Shown: positions 20,990 to 33,430 of the stretch, in pieces
Numbering within the stretch: the stretch's first letter is position 1
Layout: each line of letters starts with the position of its first letter
Origin: Notamacropus eugenii
Taxonomy: Eukaryota; Chordata; Mammalia; Diprotodontia; Macropodidae
Reading direction: 5' to 3'
DNA: 64,000 nt
Assembly: GCF_028372415.1 (NCBI RefSeq)
Contig: NC_092878.1
Coordinates: forward strand, 71,546,704-71,610,703
Notes under the pieces: generated by a model
Told to the model about the DNA's origin: nothing
Database searches by the model: none
Seen by the model: the letters and a program-made list of their open reading frames with translations, nothing else
Made by a program: the position numbers and the translations under genes

Positions 20990-23515
20990 CAAAAAAGAAT
21001 ACAGCAACTTATCACAAGAAAAATACATTATGATAAGTTAGGATTTATACCAAGAATGGTATAAATTGAACCAGGCTGGTTCAATATTAAAAAAAAACTA
21101 TCACCATTATTATGATATTATATATCAACGACAAAACTAACAGAAACCACATGATTATCTCAATAGATGCAGAAAAAGCTTTTGACAAAATACAATACCC
21201 ATTCCTATTGAAAACAATGAAAAGCACAGGAATAAATAGAACTTTCCATAAAATAATAAACAGTATTTATCTAAAACCATCAGCAAGCATTATATGCAAT
21301 GGGGACATGCTAGAACAAGGATGTCCATTATCACTATTGTTATTCAATATAGTATTAGAAATTCTAGCTGAAGTAATAAGAGAAGAAAAATAAATTGAAG
21401 GAATTAGAATAACCAAAGAAGAAACTAAGCTCTGACTCTTTGAAGATGATATGATGATATACTTAGAGAATCCCAGAGAATCAAATATAAAACTACTTGA
21501 AATAATAAACAACTTTGGCAAAGTTGCAGGTTACAAAATAAACCAACATAAATCATCTACATTTCTATATATTACTAGCAAAATCCAACAGCAAGAGATA
21601 GAAAAAGAAATCCCATTTAAAGCTATAACACTATAAACACTATAAAACATCTGGGAGTCTACCTGCCAAAACAAACCCAGGGACTAAATGAACACAATTA
21701 CAAAACACTTCTCACACAAATAAAGTCAGATCTAAGTAACTGGAAAAACATAAGCTCCTCCTGGGTAGGCCAAGCTAATATAATAAAGATGACAATTCTA
21801 CCTAAATAAATTTACTTACTCATTGCCATACCAATCACACTACTAGATAATTATTTTCTAGAGCTAGAAGAAATAATATCAAAATTCATATGGAAAAACA
21901 AAGGGTCCACAATATCAAGGGAACTAATGAAAAAAAATGCTAGGGAAGGTGGCCTAGCCTTACCAGGTCTCAAATTGGATTATAAACTAGCAGTTATCAA
22001 AATCACTTGGTACTGGCTTAGGAACAGAGGGATCAACAAGTGGAATAGGTTAGGTACTCAAGACACAGTGGTTAATGAATATAGCAATCTACTGTTTGAT
22101 AAACCCAAGGACCCCCACTTCTGAGATAAGAACTCACTGTTTGACAAAATTTGCTAGGAAAACTAGGTAAAAGTGTGGCAGAACCTGAGCATAGACCAAT
22201 GTCTGACATCATATATAAGAATGAAGTCCAAATGGATACATGAGTTAGGCATAAAGACTGATACTATAAACAAATTAGGGGAGCAAGCAATAGTGTATTT
22301 GTCAGATTTATGGAGAATGGAGAAATTTATGACCCAACAAGAGATAGTGAACATTATGAAGTGCAAAATGGATAATTTTGATTACATTAAGTTGAAAAGT
22401 TTTTGCACAAACAAATCCAATGCAACCAAGATTAGGAGGGAAATAATTTTTGCAACTAATAACTGTGATAAAGGCCTCATTTCAAATATATAGGGAACTG
22501 AGTCAAACATACAAGAACACAAGTCATTCCCCAATTGATAAATGATCAAAGAATATGAACAGGGAATTTTCAAAGGAAGAAATTAAATCATATGAAAAAA
22601 TTCTCTAAATCACTATTGATTAGAGAGATGCAAATCAAAACAATTCTGAGGTACCACATTGCATCTATCAGATTGGCTAACATGAGAGAACAGGAAGATG
22701 ACAAATATTGGAGAAGATGTGGGAGAGTTGGAACACTGATTCATTGTTGATAGAGCTGTGATCTGATCCAACCATTCTGGAGAGCAACTGGAATTATATT
22801 CAAAGGGCTACAAAAATGTGTATACCCTTTGACCCAGCAATACTGCTTCTAGGACTATCCCAAAGAGATCATAGAAATGGTAAAGGGTCTCATATGTACA
22901 AAGCATTTTTGGCAGTTTTCTTTGAGGTGGACAAAAACTGGGAATCAGGGGATGTCCATCAATTCAGAAATGGCTGAACAAGTTGTGGTATATGAATGTA
23001 ACAGAATACTATTGTGCTATGAGAAGCGATGAACAGGAAGACTTCAGAGAAGCCTGGAAAGACTTATATAAACTGATGCTGAGTGCAAAGAGCAGAACCA
23101 GGAGAACTTTGTATGCAGAAACAACCACAGTGTGTGAAGAAGTTTTTTGGTAGGCTTTGTACTTCACTGAAATGCATGGACTTAAAAAATTTCCAATGGA
23201 CTCTTGAGGCAAAATGCCTTCCACATCCAGAGGAAAAACTATGGAATTGGATCACAGATAGAAACACACCATTTTCTTTTGTATTATATTTTGTTTTGTT
23301 TTATGGTTTCTCCCATTCATTTTAATTTTTCTATGCAACATGCATTTAATAGGAATGTACATGTAGAACCTATATAAGATTGTATGCCATCCCAGGGAAG
23401 GAGTGAGGAGGGAGAGTGGAGTAAGGGGGAGGGTATGGAAAAAATCTAAGATATATGGAAGTGATTTTTGAACACTGAAAACAAATAAAATAATTCAATT
23501 TAAAAAAAAGAAACA
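20990..23515 (+). mobile_element. L1 LINE, 5'-truncated, younger copy
   Basis: About 2.5 kb from the middle of ORF2 through the 3' UTR to an A-rich tail (23498-23512). It reads, with interruptions, 'DKLGFIPRM', '[20 protein letters not shown]', '[20 protein letters not shown]', a degraded FADD box, 'AREGGLALPGLKLDYKLAVI' and 'FTTNNCDKGLISNI'-like sequence, the standard L1 ORF2 order. The 5' truncation is typical of aborted reverse transcription. Confidence 0.88.
21060..23140 (+). pseudogene. L1 ORF2 reverse-transcriptase remnant
   Basis: This is the C-terminal two-thirds of L1 ORF2p, which makes element cDNA; the endonuclease domain is missing. The RT core is open at 21112-21393. The catalytic box that should read FADD is changed to FEDD at about 21437-21448, preceded by an in-frame TGA two codons upstream. 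Open pieces follow at 21451-21636, 21927-22124 and 22173-22493, ending in the family's 'DKGLIS' segment. Multiple stops and shifts make it inactive. Confidence 0.85.
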
Positions 23516-23855
23516 GCAAAACAATACTGCTCATAAAGTCAATTTTAAATCATATAAAACTCAACCTGATAAAATAGTAGTTTTCAGCAAGGTATTTTTT
23601 TAGGTTTACCATCAAATCATATTAATAATCTTTGGTGGAAGATGAAAATAGGTTTTCCTCAAAGAAACAGACAGCATATACTATAATGACCTTTTTCCCA
23701 AGTTCCTAAACCAGACTTAATTTCTATATATCAGTTCTCTAGCAAAATAACTCCTAAGAATGTTTCAGCATAACATCTAAACAAATTTCTTAGAAGAAAG
23801 GAGAAAAAAATACTTATTCTCACAATGTTCAAATTAAAGGAAAACTCATACCTCC
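23516..23855. other. Unassigned AT-rich stretch
   Basis: Nothing recognised. Confidence 0.4.
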
Positions 23856-24123
23856 TTTACAGAATCATTGAATCTCAAAAGTGGAAGGAATCTCTGAAAC
23901 CATCTAATCCATTCTGTATCTAAGCAAGAATTTTCTTTGTAACATTCCCATGCTCATCCAGTCCTTGTTGGAAGACCTCCAGTGAAGGAGAAGTAATTAT
24001 CTCCCAAAACAGTCCATTCCATATTGAGGTATAATTATTAGGAAGTTTGGGATTTTGACCATTTTCATTTTGTTTGTTTTATCTATCTATATCTATATAG
24101 ATATAGATACACTCACACACACA

Positions 24124-24169
<46 letters not shown>

Positions 24170-24545
24170 ATATATCTATATATATATATATATATCTATA
24201 TATCTATATATATATATATATATATATCTCAAACCCACATTTTTATACTACTACACATTGTTGACAATTCCATCCTAAACAGAATACATCTCTTTCCTTT
24301 TCCATGTCATGACCCTTCTAATACTTAAAGATAGCCATCATATCTTCCCTTCTTTAAGCTAAGTATCCTCAGCACATTTAAACTATCTTCATATCATGTA
24401 AAATCTCAGCCCATCTTGCTGGCTGCCATTCATTGGGCACTATCCTAATTATCCATGTCCTTTCTGAAATGTATTGTCTAGAGCTTTGCACAATAAATTG
24501 TGTACACTGAGCCTGATTCAGGCCTATCTGGTATTTCAGGTTGAG
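23856..24545 (-). mobile_element. CR1/L3-type LINE fragment with microsatellite
   Basis: The plus strand gives the antisense CR1 3' region in order: 'agaatcattgaatctcaaaa', 'tggaaggaatctctgaaacc', 'tccttgttggaagacctcca', 'aatacttaaagatagccatc', 'ttctttaagctaagtatcct' and 'gtcctttctgaaatgtattg'. The middle has been replaced by a TA microsatellite. Confidence 0.65.
24078..24230. repeat. (TATC)n, (CA)n and (TA)n compound microsatellite
   Basis: A short TATC tract and a CA tract lead into about 110 bp of TA repeats broken by TATC. The Tyr/Ile-repeat ORF at 24055-24264 is a by-product. Confidence 0.97.
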
Positions 24546-25005
24546 ATATAATGAAAGGAGATACTCATAAATTATCTAAAAAAATAGTTTACTCAACCAT
24601 ATTTGTAAGGGGGGAAAAAAAGCATTGCTTCAGGTTCTGGCTTCTGTGTTAGCCATGCTCATCTTCCAGTTAAAAAACTGAGAGAAACAAATCCTGCCTT
24701 CTTGTGCTTTGGCTTTGTACTTAGGCCAATTTCCTGATCCTCCATGCCCTAAGAGAATTAACTATCCAGATCAGTTTCAATATTTTTTTTTCTGGAAAAT
24801 CTATCTCAGGGATCTAGTCTAGCCTAAGATATACTACAGTACCACAGGTTAGACTGTTCCTATCATGGCAGTATACTCAGGCTTACCTCCTCATTATTCC
24901 TGATCCCCACACAGTCTTTGGGTACATTAGCATCCTAGTCTGAGGCATATGTTCTTAGTTGAGCACATTTCCTTGAAAATTTGGAGTGGAGTATTCTTCC
25001 TTCTC
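24546..25005. other. Unassigned stretch
   Basis: No gene or repeat recognised. It may be further degraded CR1, but I cannot support that. Confidence 0.35.
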
Positions 25006-25260
25006 AGGTAGCTATTATTTATTGTTTAGTTGGTACTGACTCTTTTGGGTTTTCTTGGCAGAGATACTGGAGTATTTTGCCATTTCTGTCTCCAGTTTAT
25101 TTTACAGATGTGAAAACTGAAGCAAATAGGTTTAAGTGAGTTGCCCAGGATCACACAACTACTAAGGATCTGAGGTCATATGTGAACTCAGGTGTTCTTA
25201 ACTCCAGACCCAGCACTCTATCTACTGTGCCACCTAGCTGCCCCAAGGTAGCTATTGTTT
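25006..25260 (+). mobile_element. WSINE1-type CORE-SINE with target-site duplication
   Basis: The SINE body is 25021-25245: 'gtactgactcttttgggttt', 'tcttggcagagatactggag', 'tgaactcaggtgttcttaac' and 'tctactgtgccacctagctg'. The flanks 'aggtagctattattt' (25006-25020) and 'aggtagctattgttt' (25246-25260) are a 15-bp duplication with one mismatch. Confidence 0.88.
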
Positions 25261-25539
25261 CCACACCTCCAATAGCAGCATAGCTGCTATCCCCAGAATC
25301 CCATCTCCATGATTCCTCTTTATTATGTCAGATATTCCCAGTCTCCATGAAAAACTCCCTAGTTGAGATTTGGATTCCGGTCAGAGTATTGCACCTGACC
25401 TAATTCTAAGAGCAATTAAGGTGTTTGGTGTTTTCCTCAATTTTCCCTATTCCTGGGTTTTTAACAGCTAGAAGTTTGATGCTGACAAAGTAATTTGCCA
25501 TATCCTGAGGACATTCCCATGTATTGACTTAAAAAGAAG

Positions 25540-25690
25540 TCACAGATGCTAGACTCCCATTTCAAAGATGATGCAGCTGAGGAACACAGAGTTTAAAGAG
25601 ATTAGCACACATACAAGAAGTCAATTCTAGGACTGAAAGGAAGTCTCAGGTTTTCTGACTTTAAGTAGAACAATTAGTTCTTCTTACTTT
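25540..25690 (+). mobile_element. MIR-type SINE fragment
   Basis: 'gactcccatttcaaagatga', 'gcagctgaggaacacaga' and 'tctcaggttttctgacttta' resemble the 3' half of a MIR-like SINE. Diverged. Confidence 0.45.
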
Positions 25691-26766
25691 TAAAGCTTTT
25701 TCTGAAAACCCTGGCCAGCTGTGGGGAAAATTCAAATAATAAAAAAGTCTATTGTTATTTTTTTACCTCCTTTTATCAGGAAGCAGATTGACTTCACAGG
25801 CAACCATAATGTCACTACCACATATCCTCAAAGATGCCTTCTAAAATTATTCTCATTAAAAAATTGATTGCTTTCCATGCTCTAAGTATCTTTAATCATA
25901 AAATTGATATCAAGAGCAAAAAGGAGCATAAAATAATGTATTCCTCAGCCAAAAGGTGTCATTATAGCACCTTATAAATGATTTTATGCTAACAGTTGTT
26001 TCAACTGCACTGCCTAGCCATTCCAAGGCAATGGAATGAGGTGCTGAGAGAGAAAATTGATTTTTTTTACTCTTTCTGCTAGATAATAATACCCAACATC
26101 CATCTTAACTTTTATCATCAAGGCTAGGGTCTGCAATACAGCCTGAAGAAAAGGGAGAAAAATCACAATCAATAGTTATGCATGATTCTCTAGCTACATG
26201 TGATTCATGCTGAACTTTATACTATAGATACAACACAAAACCAGTAATATCAATTTAGCAATTCTTTTGCAAGACTATCACTTAGGAATTATTAGTGTAT
26301 ACTAGGTAGTTCTACTTCCTTTCTGAGAAAGTAGTATTCCATTAAAGTAATACCATTGTGGACTGGGGTGAGGCAGGGTATATAGGAAAGATTAAAGATC
26401 AGAGCAGAGTACAAACAAACAAAGGTTCACCTCCAATGTGAGAATGAATTAGCTTCATTCTTACCTCGACATTACCGTTTCATGTAATTGAATGATTGGA
26501 CAACTAACAGTTAGGGACAATAGAAACTCAGAGTCTGAGTGGGAGGGAAAAGTCATGTGAAGATACACTCATGTACCACATAAGCACTTAGTAAGCACCA
26601 GGTGCCTGCATAGAGATGAGAGAAAAAGCTCAGGCTACCAGGTAGCACTTATTTAGCTTCTGGTACCTAAGCAGAGATGAGACATAGATAAGGTTGTCTG
26701 ATATTACAGGGTATTAAAGCCTGCACAGCAGCAGGTTGAAGTAATGATCTATTTTTCTTTTCTTTG
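25691..26766. other. Unassigned stretch
   Basis: No gene recognised. Two imperfect direct copies of about 40 bp ('agcacttagtaagcaccagg' near 26583 and 'agcacttatttagcttctgg' near 26644, each followed by 'gcagagatgaga'-like sequence) suggest a small tandem duplication. Confidence 0.4.

Positions 26767-26816
<50 letters not shown>
26767..26816. repeat. (CA)n(TA)n microsatellite
   Basis: About 20 CA units followed by a short TATATA. Confidence 0.97.
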
Positions 26817-27639
26817 ATTCTCACCGACATTATTAGAATTTAAGCATGCAAAGGGAATGAAAAATGTACTTTATTTCCAGTTATGCTTTATCCTTCATAA
26901 AATCTGCTTTTTTAAAAAAAAATGTAGTTATGTAACTTACAGTCATACTGTGGGCATAGCAAAATCAAGACATATTATGAATGCTTATGTCTGATATTAG
27001 TTTTGGTTTTAAAAAAATCTAGGACAACTCTTCTCAGTGTGTCTGCATTTTACATGGGAAATAATGCAACAGAAATATTTTAGGGGGATGTTTAGAATTT
27101 CTGAACACTAAATTGACTCATGGTAAAAAGGAAAAAAATGTTGCCTATATCATTTTGAATATTATCATCTATAAATTTTCTTAATTACCTTTATAAAAAC
27201 TTCAATTTCAAGAAACTGCAATCTAATACTCTTTTTTTTTCTTGACCAACTTGTACTCAATAATTTAGATTTGATACTGGTTTCTTTTTTACCTACTTAA
27301 AAAACAAAACGACACTTTGTATCATTTCAAGATTTTTTTTTGTTATTATTGTGGTGGTGGTTAACATGCAAGTCATCATATTACTTTAGTCTCCTTTCAC
27401 TAAGAAATGCTTTGCAGATATCAAACCAACAATAAGCAGATTTGTAAATGAGAAGTATAGAGAGGACATAGTAGAGAGAGGGCAATGGATATGAGAAAAA
27501 GGAGACAAGGCATAAATTTTAAAAAGGAGAAACAGTAGTTACATCAGAGGAGAAGGAAATGTAAACTAAATTGGTGAATATTTACTGCTCATGCAGCTTG
27601 TATTTTTCAGGTCTGCTAAATATTTTAATAATAACAACT
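26817..27639. other. Unassigned AT-rich stretch
   Basis: Nothing recognised apart from short A and T runs. Confidence 0.4.
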
Positions 27640-27862
27640 ATAAATGATATAATGGAGCTTTAAGATTGGCTAAACACTTTATGTATGTTATCTCTCTAGA
27701 TGCTTGTTGTAAAGTAGGTACTATGATTATTCCATTTTACTAAGGAGGAAACAAAGCTGAAAGAGGTTAACAGATTTCAGTAGCTAGGATCTCAGAATGG
27801 ATTTGAACACAGATTTTCCTGTTTGTAAGTCCACTACTCTAGCCACTATAGATATTAGCTAT
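27640..27862 (+). mobile_element. MIR/MAR1-type SINE
   Basis: 'ataatggagctttaagattg', 'attccattttactaaggagg', 'gaacacagattttcctgttt' and 'ccactactctagccactata' follow the MIR order. Confidence 0.65.
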
Positions 27863-29084
27863 CAAGGAACCTTTTGTTTGTTTCATTTGCTCCTATCAGT
27901 TTAAAAAGAGAATTTCAGCAGTGTCTGTCCCAAATATAATAGTTATGCCAGTAAGAACCACTCTTAATGGAGACAGAAATATGTTTTGCCACACAACATC
28001 TTAAACTCTAAAATTATTCACTTTATCACAGAAAGAATATAACTGGTAGTTAAGAATCAGAAAAGTCTATACTATGCCTAGAAGCTAAAGAGACCCTCCT
28101 TACATTCCATTTAGTGTTGGGAAATGATTTTGCTTTATGAATAAAATGCTTAATGAGAAAAAAAACCCAAAGCTTTCCCCTTTAAGATAGAAATGGTTTT
28201 ACGCAACAAGTTTATACATTTCATTATACATACATATATATGTGTGTGTGTGTGTATACATTAGGAAATTTTTACATGACAAATATCATAGAGGATTTTC
28301 AAAGGTGGGAGAAATGGGAGGGGGGTGGGAGAACATCTCTCATGTACCCGCAAAAAATTGACAATATTTTCTACATACAATATCCTCACTGGTTCTCATT
28401 TCTGTTACTTAGAATATCACTTAGTTTGGATTGCATTGGTTTCCTTTCTATTTGCTATAAGTGTTCACAAAACTGTTTCATTAAGAAAACTATTTAGCAC
28501 ATTGCTGAAGTGGAAAAAAAATAGTGTTGTTACCTCATAGAGAGGGACAAAAGATACTTTATTATGACCAATTCAGTTGCCCAAACCCCCATTTGTATGC
28601 ACAAGTTAAAGCTCACTGGTTCAATCCTTCATTTTGTCCAGGCATAAATTTGGTAGTGGAAAATGTAGAGCACTGGCATTCAACCACCCAGTTTTCATCA
28701 GTGAAAGGAAGGGCTGGAGGAAGAAAATCATGTTAGGTAATGAAGCAAAATACTTGAAAATTTTCTCAATGTCCTGCTCCAAATTTTTTCAAAATAGAAT
28801 GACCCTTCCCCAAGGTGAGTATAGTGTATTTTATTTTCTCAATTTTTAGTAATAGCTCTCCTAGAAGAAAAAAAATAATGCATTTTCCTCCCTTGTTTAC
28901 AGAGATCTTGGGAGATTATAGTTGTGGAAAACTGCATATTCACTTAGAGTTAACTGATATGTTAGTTTCTTCTGAACTACTTTTTAATCTCTTTTATTTT
29001 ATTGTTTGTTCAAAGACATGGATCTTTGGGAAGGGATAGTGGCAGAGTAGAGATATATTTGGAAAAGATGATTGAAAAATTATG
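27863..29084. other. Unassigned AT-rich stretch
   Basis: No gene recognised. A short TG tract lies at 28238-28256. Three overlapping plus-strand ORFs of 70-85 codons between 28240 and 28849 show no domain and no agreement between frames. Confidence 0.4.
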
Positions 29085-29520
29085 TTGGACAAAGATCTAC
29101 AAACTAAGCAAGTGATCATCAGCTGAGGAACAGTCAAACAAATTATGGTATGTGAATGAATACTATTGTACTATAAGAAATTATTAAAGAGATCACCTCA
29201 GAGAAATGTGGGAAGATTTGTATCAAAATGAATAGGGCCAGGAAAGCAATTAATGCTAGAACATCAAAATTGTACAATGAACAATTTTGAAATGGTTAAG
29301 AATTCAGACCGACAATAATCAATCATTATTCCTGAAAAGCTGTTAAAGATTTGTACCCAGTTCCAGATGGAGCAGAAGCAGAATAGTATGTAGAATAAGA
29401 AACTATACTTACTTGTTTCAAAACCCCACCTCCACCTTAGGTCCTTCCAGGGAAGAGGAGGGTAGTGTGATGAAGAATAGTATCTGATGTTCTAAGAAAG
29501 TTAATAAACAACTTATACTA
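29085..29520 (+). mobile_element. Old L1 LINE 3' end
   Basis: Recognisable from 'tgaggaacagtcaaacaaat', 'atgaatactattgtactata', 'agaaattattaaagagatca' and 'aggaaagcaattaatgc', the degraded end of ORF2 and the 3' UTR. Heavily diverged. Confidence 0.6.
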
Positions 29521-29892
29521 ACAAAAATTAACAGAAATAAATAGTGCTCCTTTGTATCTTAACCAAAAGTGTAATTGATTATAGGAGTGATGCAAATAAT
29601 AGCCAAGTAGCAAGAAATTCTGCTTCCTGGATATCAAATGAATTTCTCCTCTGAAGATTAGCAGGGAATTTAAATGGTTGAGGGATTCACCTTCAATTCT
29701 CTAGTTACCATAAGTCTCCTATTCTACCTGGCATGTTATGATCACCCTTCTTGATTATAACAGATATTTGTGCCCAGGAAAAGTCATATTCATTCTGCTT
29801 TTTACTGACAAAAATTCACCTGGCTTGAACTTTGCAAAAAGCCATATCTCTATGAAGTGTCAGAGCAGATTTATAGACCACGGTACTCAAAT
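29521..29892. other. Unassigned stretch
   Basis: Nothing recognised. Confidence 0.4.
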
Positions 29893-29962
29893 TCTCTCTC
29901 TATCTATCTATCTATCTCTGTCTCTGTCTGTCTGTCTGTCTGTCTATCTGTCTGTCTCTCTG

Positions 29963-29995
<33 letters not shown>

Positions 29996-29997
29996 AA
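29893..29997. repeat. (TCTA)n/(TCTG)n/(TC)n microsatellite
   Basis: A pyrimidine-rich compound tract with alternating TCTA, TCTG and TC units. Confidence 0.97.
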
Positions 29998-30232
29998 AAC
30001 AAAATTAAACTTACCAACTGTCCCATCCCCGCCCCCCCCCCAAAAAAATAAACAACTAATCATTGGAATCAAGAATACAGTTTCTTATACTACTTGAACT
30101 ATTTTAATAGGCTACCACATATTAAGCAAGATATTCAAGGTCAAAGAGAAACATCAGTATAACGAGTAGGAAATCTGATTTCTGACCTTAATTCCGACAA
30201 TTTATTGCTAAGCAATATATTAGAATAAGATT

Positions 30233-30397
30233 AGGGGTTATTAACCTCAAATTAGTGGATAAATTTCAAAAAGTCCATGGACTTGCACAGGAAAAAGAAT
30301 CTTTATTTCCATTGATCTTTAACTGAAATTTAGCATATCCTTCCATTTTAAAAAACATTATTTTGAAGAGTTCATGTGTTTCATCTGATTGCTAAAT

Positions 30398-30492
<95 letters not shown>

Positions 30493-30527
30493 ACACACAC
30501 TTAATACTTAACAAGGTTAAGGAGTCT
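30233..30527. mobile_element. hAT-like non-autonomous DNA transposon with microsatellite interior
   Basis: Inverted ends: 'aggggttattaacct' at 30233-30247 and 'aaggttaaggagtct' at 30513-30527 (reverse complement 'agactccttaacctt', about 10 of 15 bases matching). The left half continues 'aaaaagtccatggacttgca' and 'aaaaacattattttgaagag', as in a widespread mammalian hAT-type MITE that I remember. A TC/AC microsatellite fills the right half. No clear 8-bp target duplication survives. Confidence 0.55.
30401..30500. repeat. (TC)n(AC)n compound microsatellite
   Basis: About 27 TC units joined directly to about 22 AC units. Confidence 0.98.
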
Positions 30528-31793
30528 TAGAGCATTCTTGCTGTAAATCTCTGATTCTATAACTTACAATTCAGTATTTTTATTCTCTTCAATAAAGAAG
30601 GAAAGTTTCTCTTCAATCCTGAAAGAATCGATGAAGTCAACATATTTTTTCCCCCTTTACTGAACATTTTTTTCAGGAGTTCAGAAAGTTAAATCACATT
30701 GTTTCATCTTTGTAATGAGATCAGTATTAAAAAGAAAAAGAATACAACGGACACACCACTAACATGAGTTCTAGGTTTATAAATTAGGTTGAGTTCCTCA
30801 TGAAGAATTCAAAGGAGACATGCCTGGGCTGTTTGTTTCTTCAGCTTTGGCTTCATTTAGATTCCCCACTGTGCACCTTAGGGGTAAATAAGAGACATAA
30901 AACAAGGAAGTGGAAAGAAATCAAATTATCACATGATCCAGTTTTAAAACCGGTTGAGGGAGGGACTGGGATCCAGATGGTTAACCATTTTGCCACTCTT
31001 GCTCCCAGACTGCAAGGATATTATGGCCAACATTAACTGTTACCGTGATTTTTGATGGGAGCAAAGTCTGTGGATTTGAAAGTCAGTACAGAGAAAGCTC
31101 AGCTGTACACTTGGAATTTAAAATTTTGGTTTTCCTTTTAAAAGCACCATTCTTTCCGACTTCTGTTTTAAATGTTCTCATCTCTCTTATTCCAGTTCTG
31201 TCTGCTTATGCTTTCTTAAGGCCACCTGTTATACGAACTGTCAGTTACTTCTCAAGTACCATGAAAACATCATGAAAACTTGATTTCCTTTATTCTTTTA
31301 ATTCTGAACTACCCCCAAATCTGTTGGCGAGAATCCATGGGTTGCATAATATTATGGTCATCATCATTATGCCTACTACCATCACCTGCAAAGATAGAGT
31401 CTCGAACTATAATTTCACTGATATAAAAATATCTTAGGTGGGAGAAATACCCTCTACCAATGTAAATCAGCATCTTCTCTACAACTTAAGAGTCTTGGAG
31501 AATTACTAGAATGATTGCATCAAACTCAAACAGAGTCAAGGGCAATAAACTGTACCTAAGGATACTGGCATGTCACATATTGACTTAGAAAACCATACAT
31601 GTTTATATATTTCCTTTTTAATTGATCCATAAACACATTAAAATCAGATACGAATTACATTTAATCAGGTTCAGACTATATTCAAGAGTATTGTTGTCCA
31701 CATGCAGTCAGGGGACTTCATGTTTGATCTTTTGGACCTAAAGTATTGAGAAGTTAAGAAGGTAAAGTTTATGAATGATCCTTGTCCTTGATA
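30528..31793. other. Unassigned stretch
   Basis: No gene or repeat recognised over about 1.27 kb. The ORFs at 30800-31036 and 31045-31275 (76-78 codons) have no motifs. Confidence 0.4.
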
Positions 31794-31829
31794 CCTCTCT
31801 CTGTCTCTCTCTGTCTCTCTGTCTCTCTG

Positions 31830-31884
<55 letters not shown>

Positions 31885-31918
31885 TTCTTCATACAAAATA
31901 TATACATATATGTGTATA

Positions 31919-31973
<55 letters not shown>
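31794..31973. repeat. (TC)n/(CTGT)n then (TA)n microsatellite
   Basis: A pyrimidine tract at 31794-31888 and a TATG/TA tract at 31898-31972. Ser/Leu- and Arg/Glu-repeat ORFs on both strands are translations of it. Confidence 0.97.
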
Positions 31974-32049
31974 CTAAAATAGGAAAAATCTGAATCCTAG
32001 TCGGTTGTTTTTGAAGGTTTTTTTTTTCACTGCTACCAAAATGATTTTC

Positions 32050-32300
32050 AAGTCAAGTAGACAAGCATTTCTTTGGTACTTAGCATGTGCATTGTGCTAA
32101 GGACTGGGAAAACAAATATAAGTAGAATGAAAGACATATTGTCCTTGCCATTAAGATCTGATGGAGACAGAAAACGCATAAAAGGAAGCTTAAAAGTGTG
32201 AGGGTCAAGGAGGTGAGGAAGTAGAAGGTACCTAGAAGCAAGGTAGAGAAATTACCAAGAACTGGGAAAAGAAGAAAAATATGGTCACTGGACATTTTCC
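32050..32300 (-). mobile_element. L2 LINE 3' fragment
   Basis: Antisense L2 on the plus strand: 'acttagcatgtgcattgtgc', 'taaggactgggaaaaca', 'tattgtccttgccattaaga', then 'ctgatggagacagaaaa'. Confidence 0.6.
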
Positions 32301-32689
32301 ATAAAATTGAGATTCTGTGAAGAAATCAACAAATAAAAGGAAGGGACCACGGGAGAAGAGGGAACTTCCAGGTAAGAAGGTTATTGTTGTGTGGTACAGA
32401 GAATCTGGAGTAATAGGAACAGAATCTAGAGAGAAACATAAAAGGGATCTTTCCAGTAGAAGAGACTTAACTCCAATATTCCTTTAAAATGGACATTATT
32501 ATATTTGTTTATTTCATACCTGAGATTTTTTTTTCCTTATTCTACTCATTACATTCTTCCATTTTTCAAAATCTTCAAAATTGTTCATGTTAATATGATC
32601 TTTTCCTATATATTTGGCCTTTAGCTTTACCATCATTTACTAAAAACTACTGTCAGAACATTCCAAGATTTCAAGGATGAGGAGTTCTT
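32301..32689. other. Unassigned stretch
   Basis: Nothing certain; the first part may be further antisense L2. Confidence 0.35.
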
Positions 32690-33430
32690 AAGATCATAAA
32701 TTTTAGAGCAGAGTGGGACTTTAGAAAAGATTTTTGTCTAGTAGGTACTCAAAATGTGGTCCATAGACCACTGGGAATCCCTGAGATATTTTCATGGGTT
32801 CCTCAAGGTCAAAATTATTTTCATAATAATATTAAAAAATTACCTATCAAACTACTACTTTCTCTTCCAATTGCATACTGTGTAGGGTATGATTTCCTTA
32901 AAATATCTGGATTTAAATGGCATAGCACAACAAATTGAATGCAGAAACAGATAAGATAATCTAGTTGTTTTCTTTTAAGCCATACATTAAAGAGGTATAC
33001 GAGAATATTCAGAACAATGCCATTTTTATCACTATACTTTTCTTTTGGGAAAATATGGTTATTTTTCATAAAAATGTTATATTTGTTAGCAAGTAATGGG
33101 TTTATTGTTATTCAATAAATTAATAAGTAAATATTTTTTAGTTCATTAGTTTCAATTTCTAACATAGTAAATATCAATAAATTCAACTCATAAAATTCTT
33201 TGGAGTTATCAGTACTTTTTAATAGTGTAAAGGGGCTGCAGGATCAAAAAGTTTTGAAACCCGAATGCAGTGTATACCCTTGTTTTGAAGATAAAACAAA
33301 GTGAGTCTCTGGAAAAATAATTTGCCAAAGGTCCTGGAGGCAATAAATTGTGAGTACAGCATTCAAATCTAGGTTCTCTGATTCCAAATTCAGTGTTTTG
33401 ATTTGTTTTCTACTATAGTCACTGCCTCTC
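32690..33430 (+). mobile_element. MIR-type SINE split by a hAT-like element
   Basis: 'agatcataaattttagagca', 'gtgggactttagaaaagatt' and 'tttgtctagt' (32690-32741) continue after the DNA element as 'ccttgttttgaagataaaac', 'aatttgccaaaggtcctgga' and 'tctaggttctctgattccaa' (33278-33390). Together they follow a MIR-like SINE. Confidence 0.55.
32740..33267. mobile_element. hAT-like non-autonomous DNA transposon
   Basis: The left end 'taggtactcaaaatgtggtc' and right end 'gatcaaaaagttttgaaacc' form weak inverted repeats of the 'cagtggttctcaaa' type seen in hAT MITEs. The interior ('aattgaatgcagaaacagat', 'agccatacattaaagaggta', 'aagtaatgggtttattgtta', 'tagtaaatatcaataaattc') matches a mammalian-wide hAT-type element from memory. 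It interrupts a SINE. No transposase is encoded. Confidence 0.6.
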
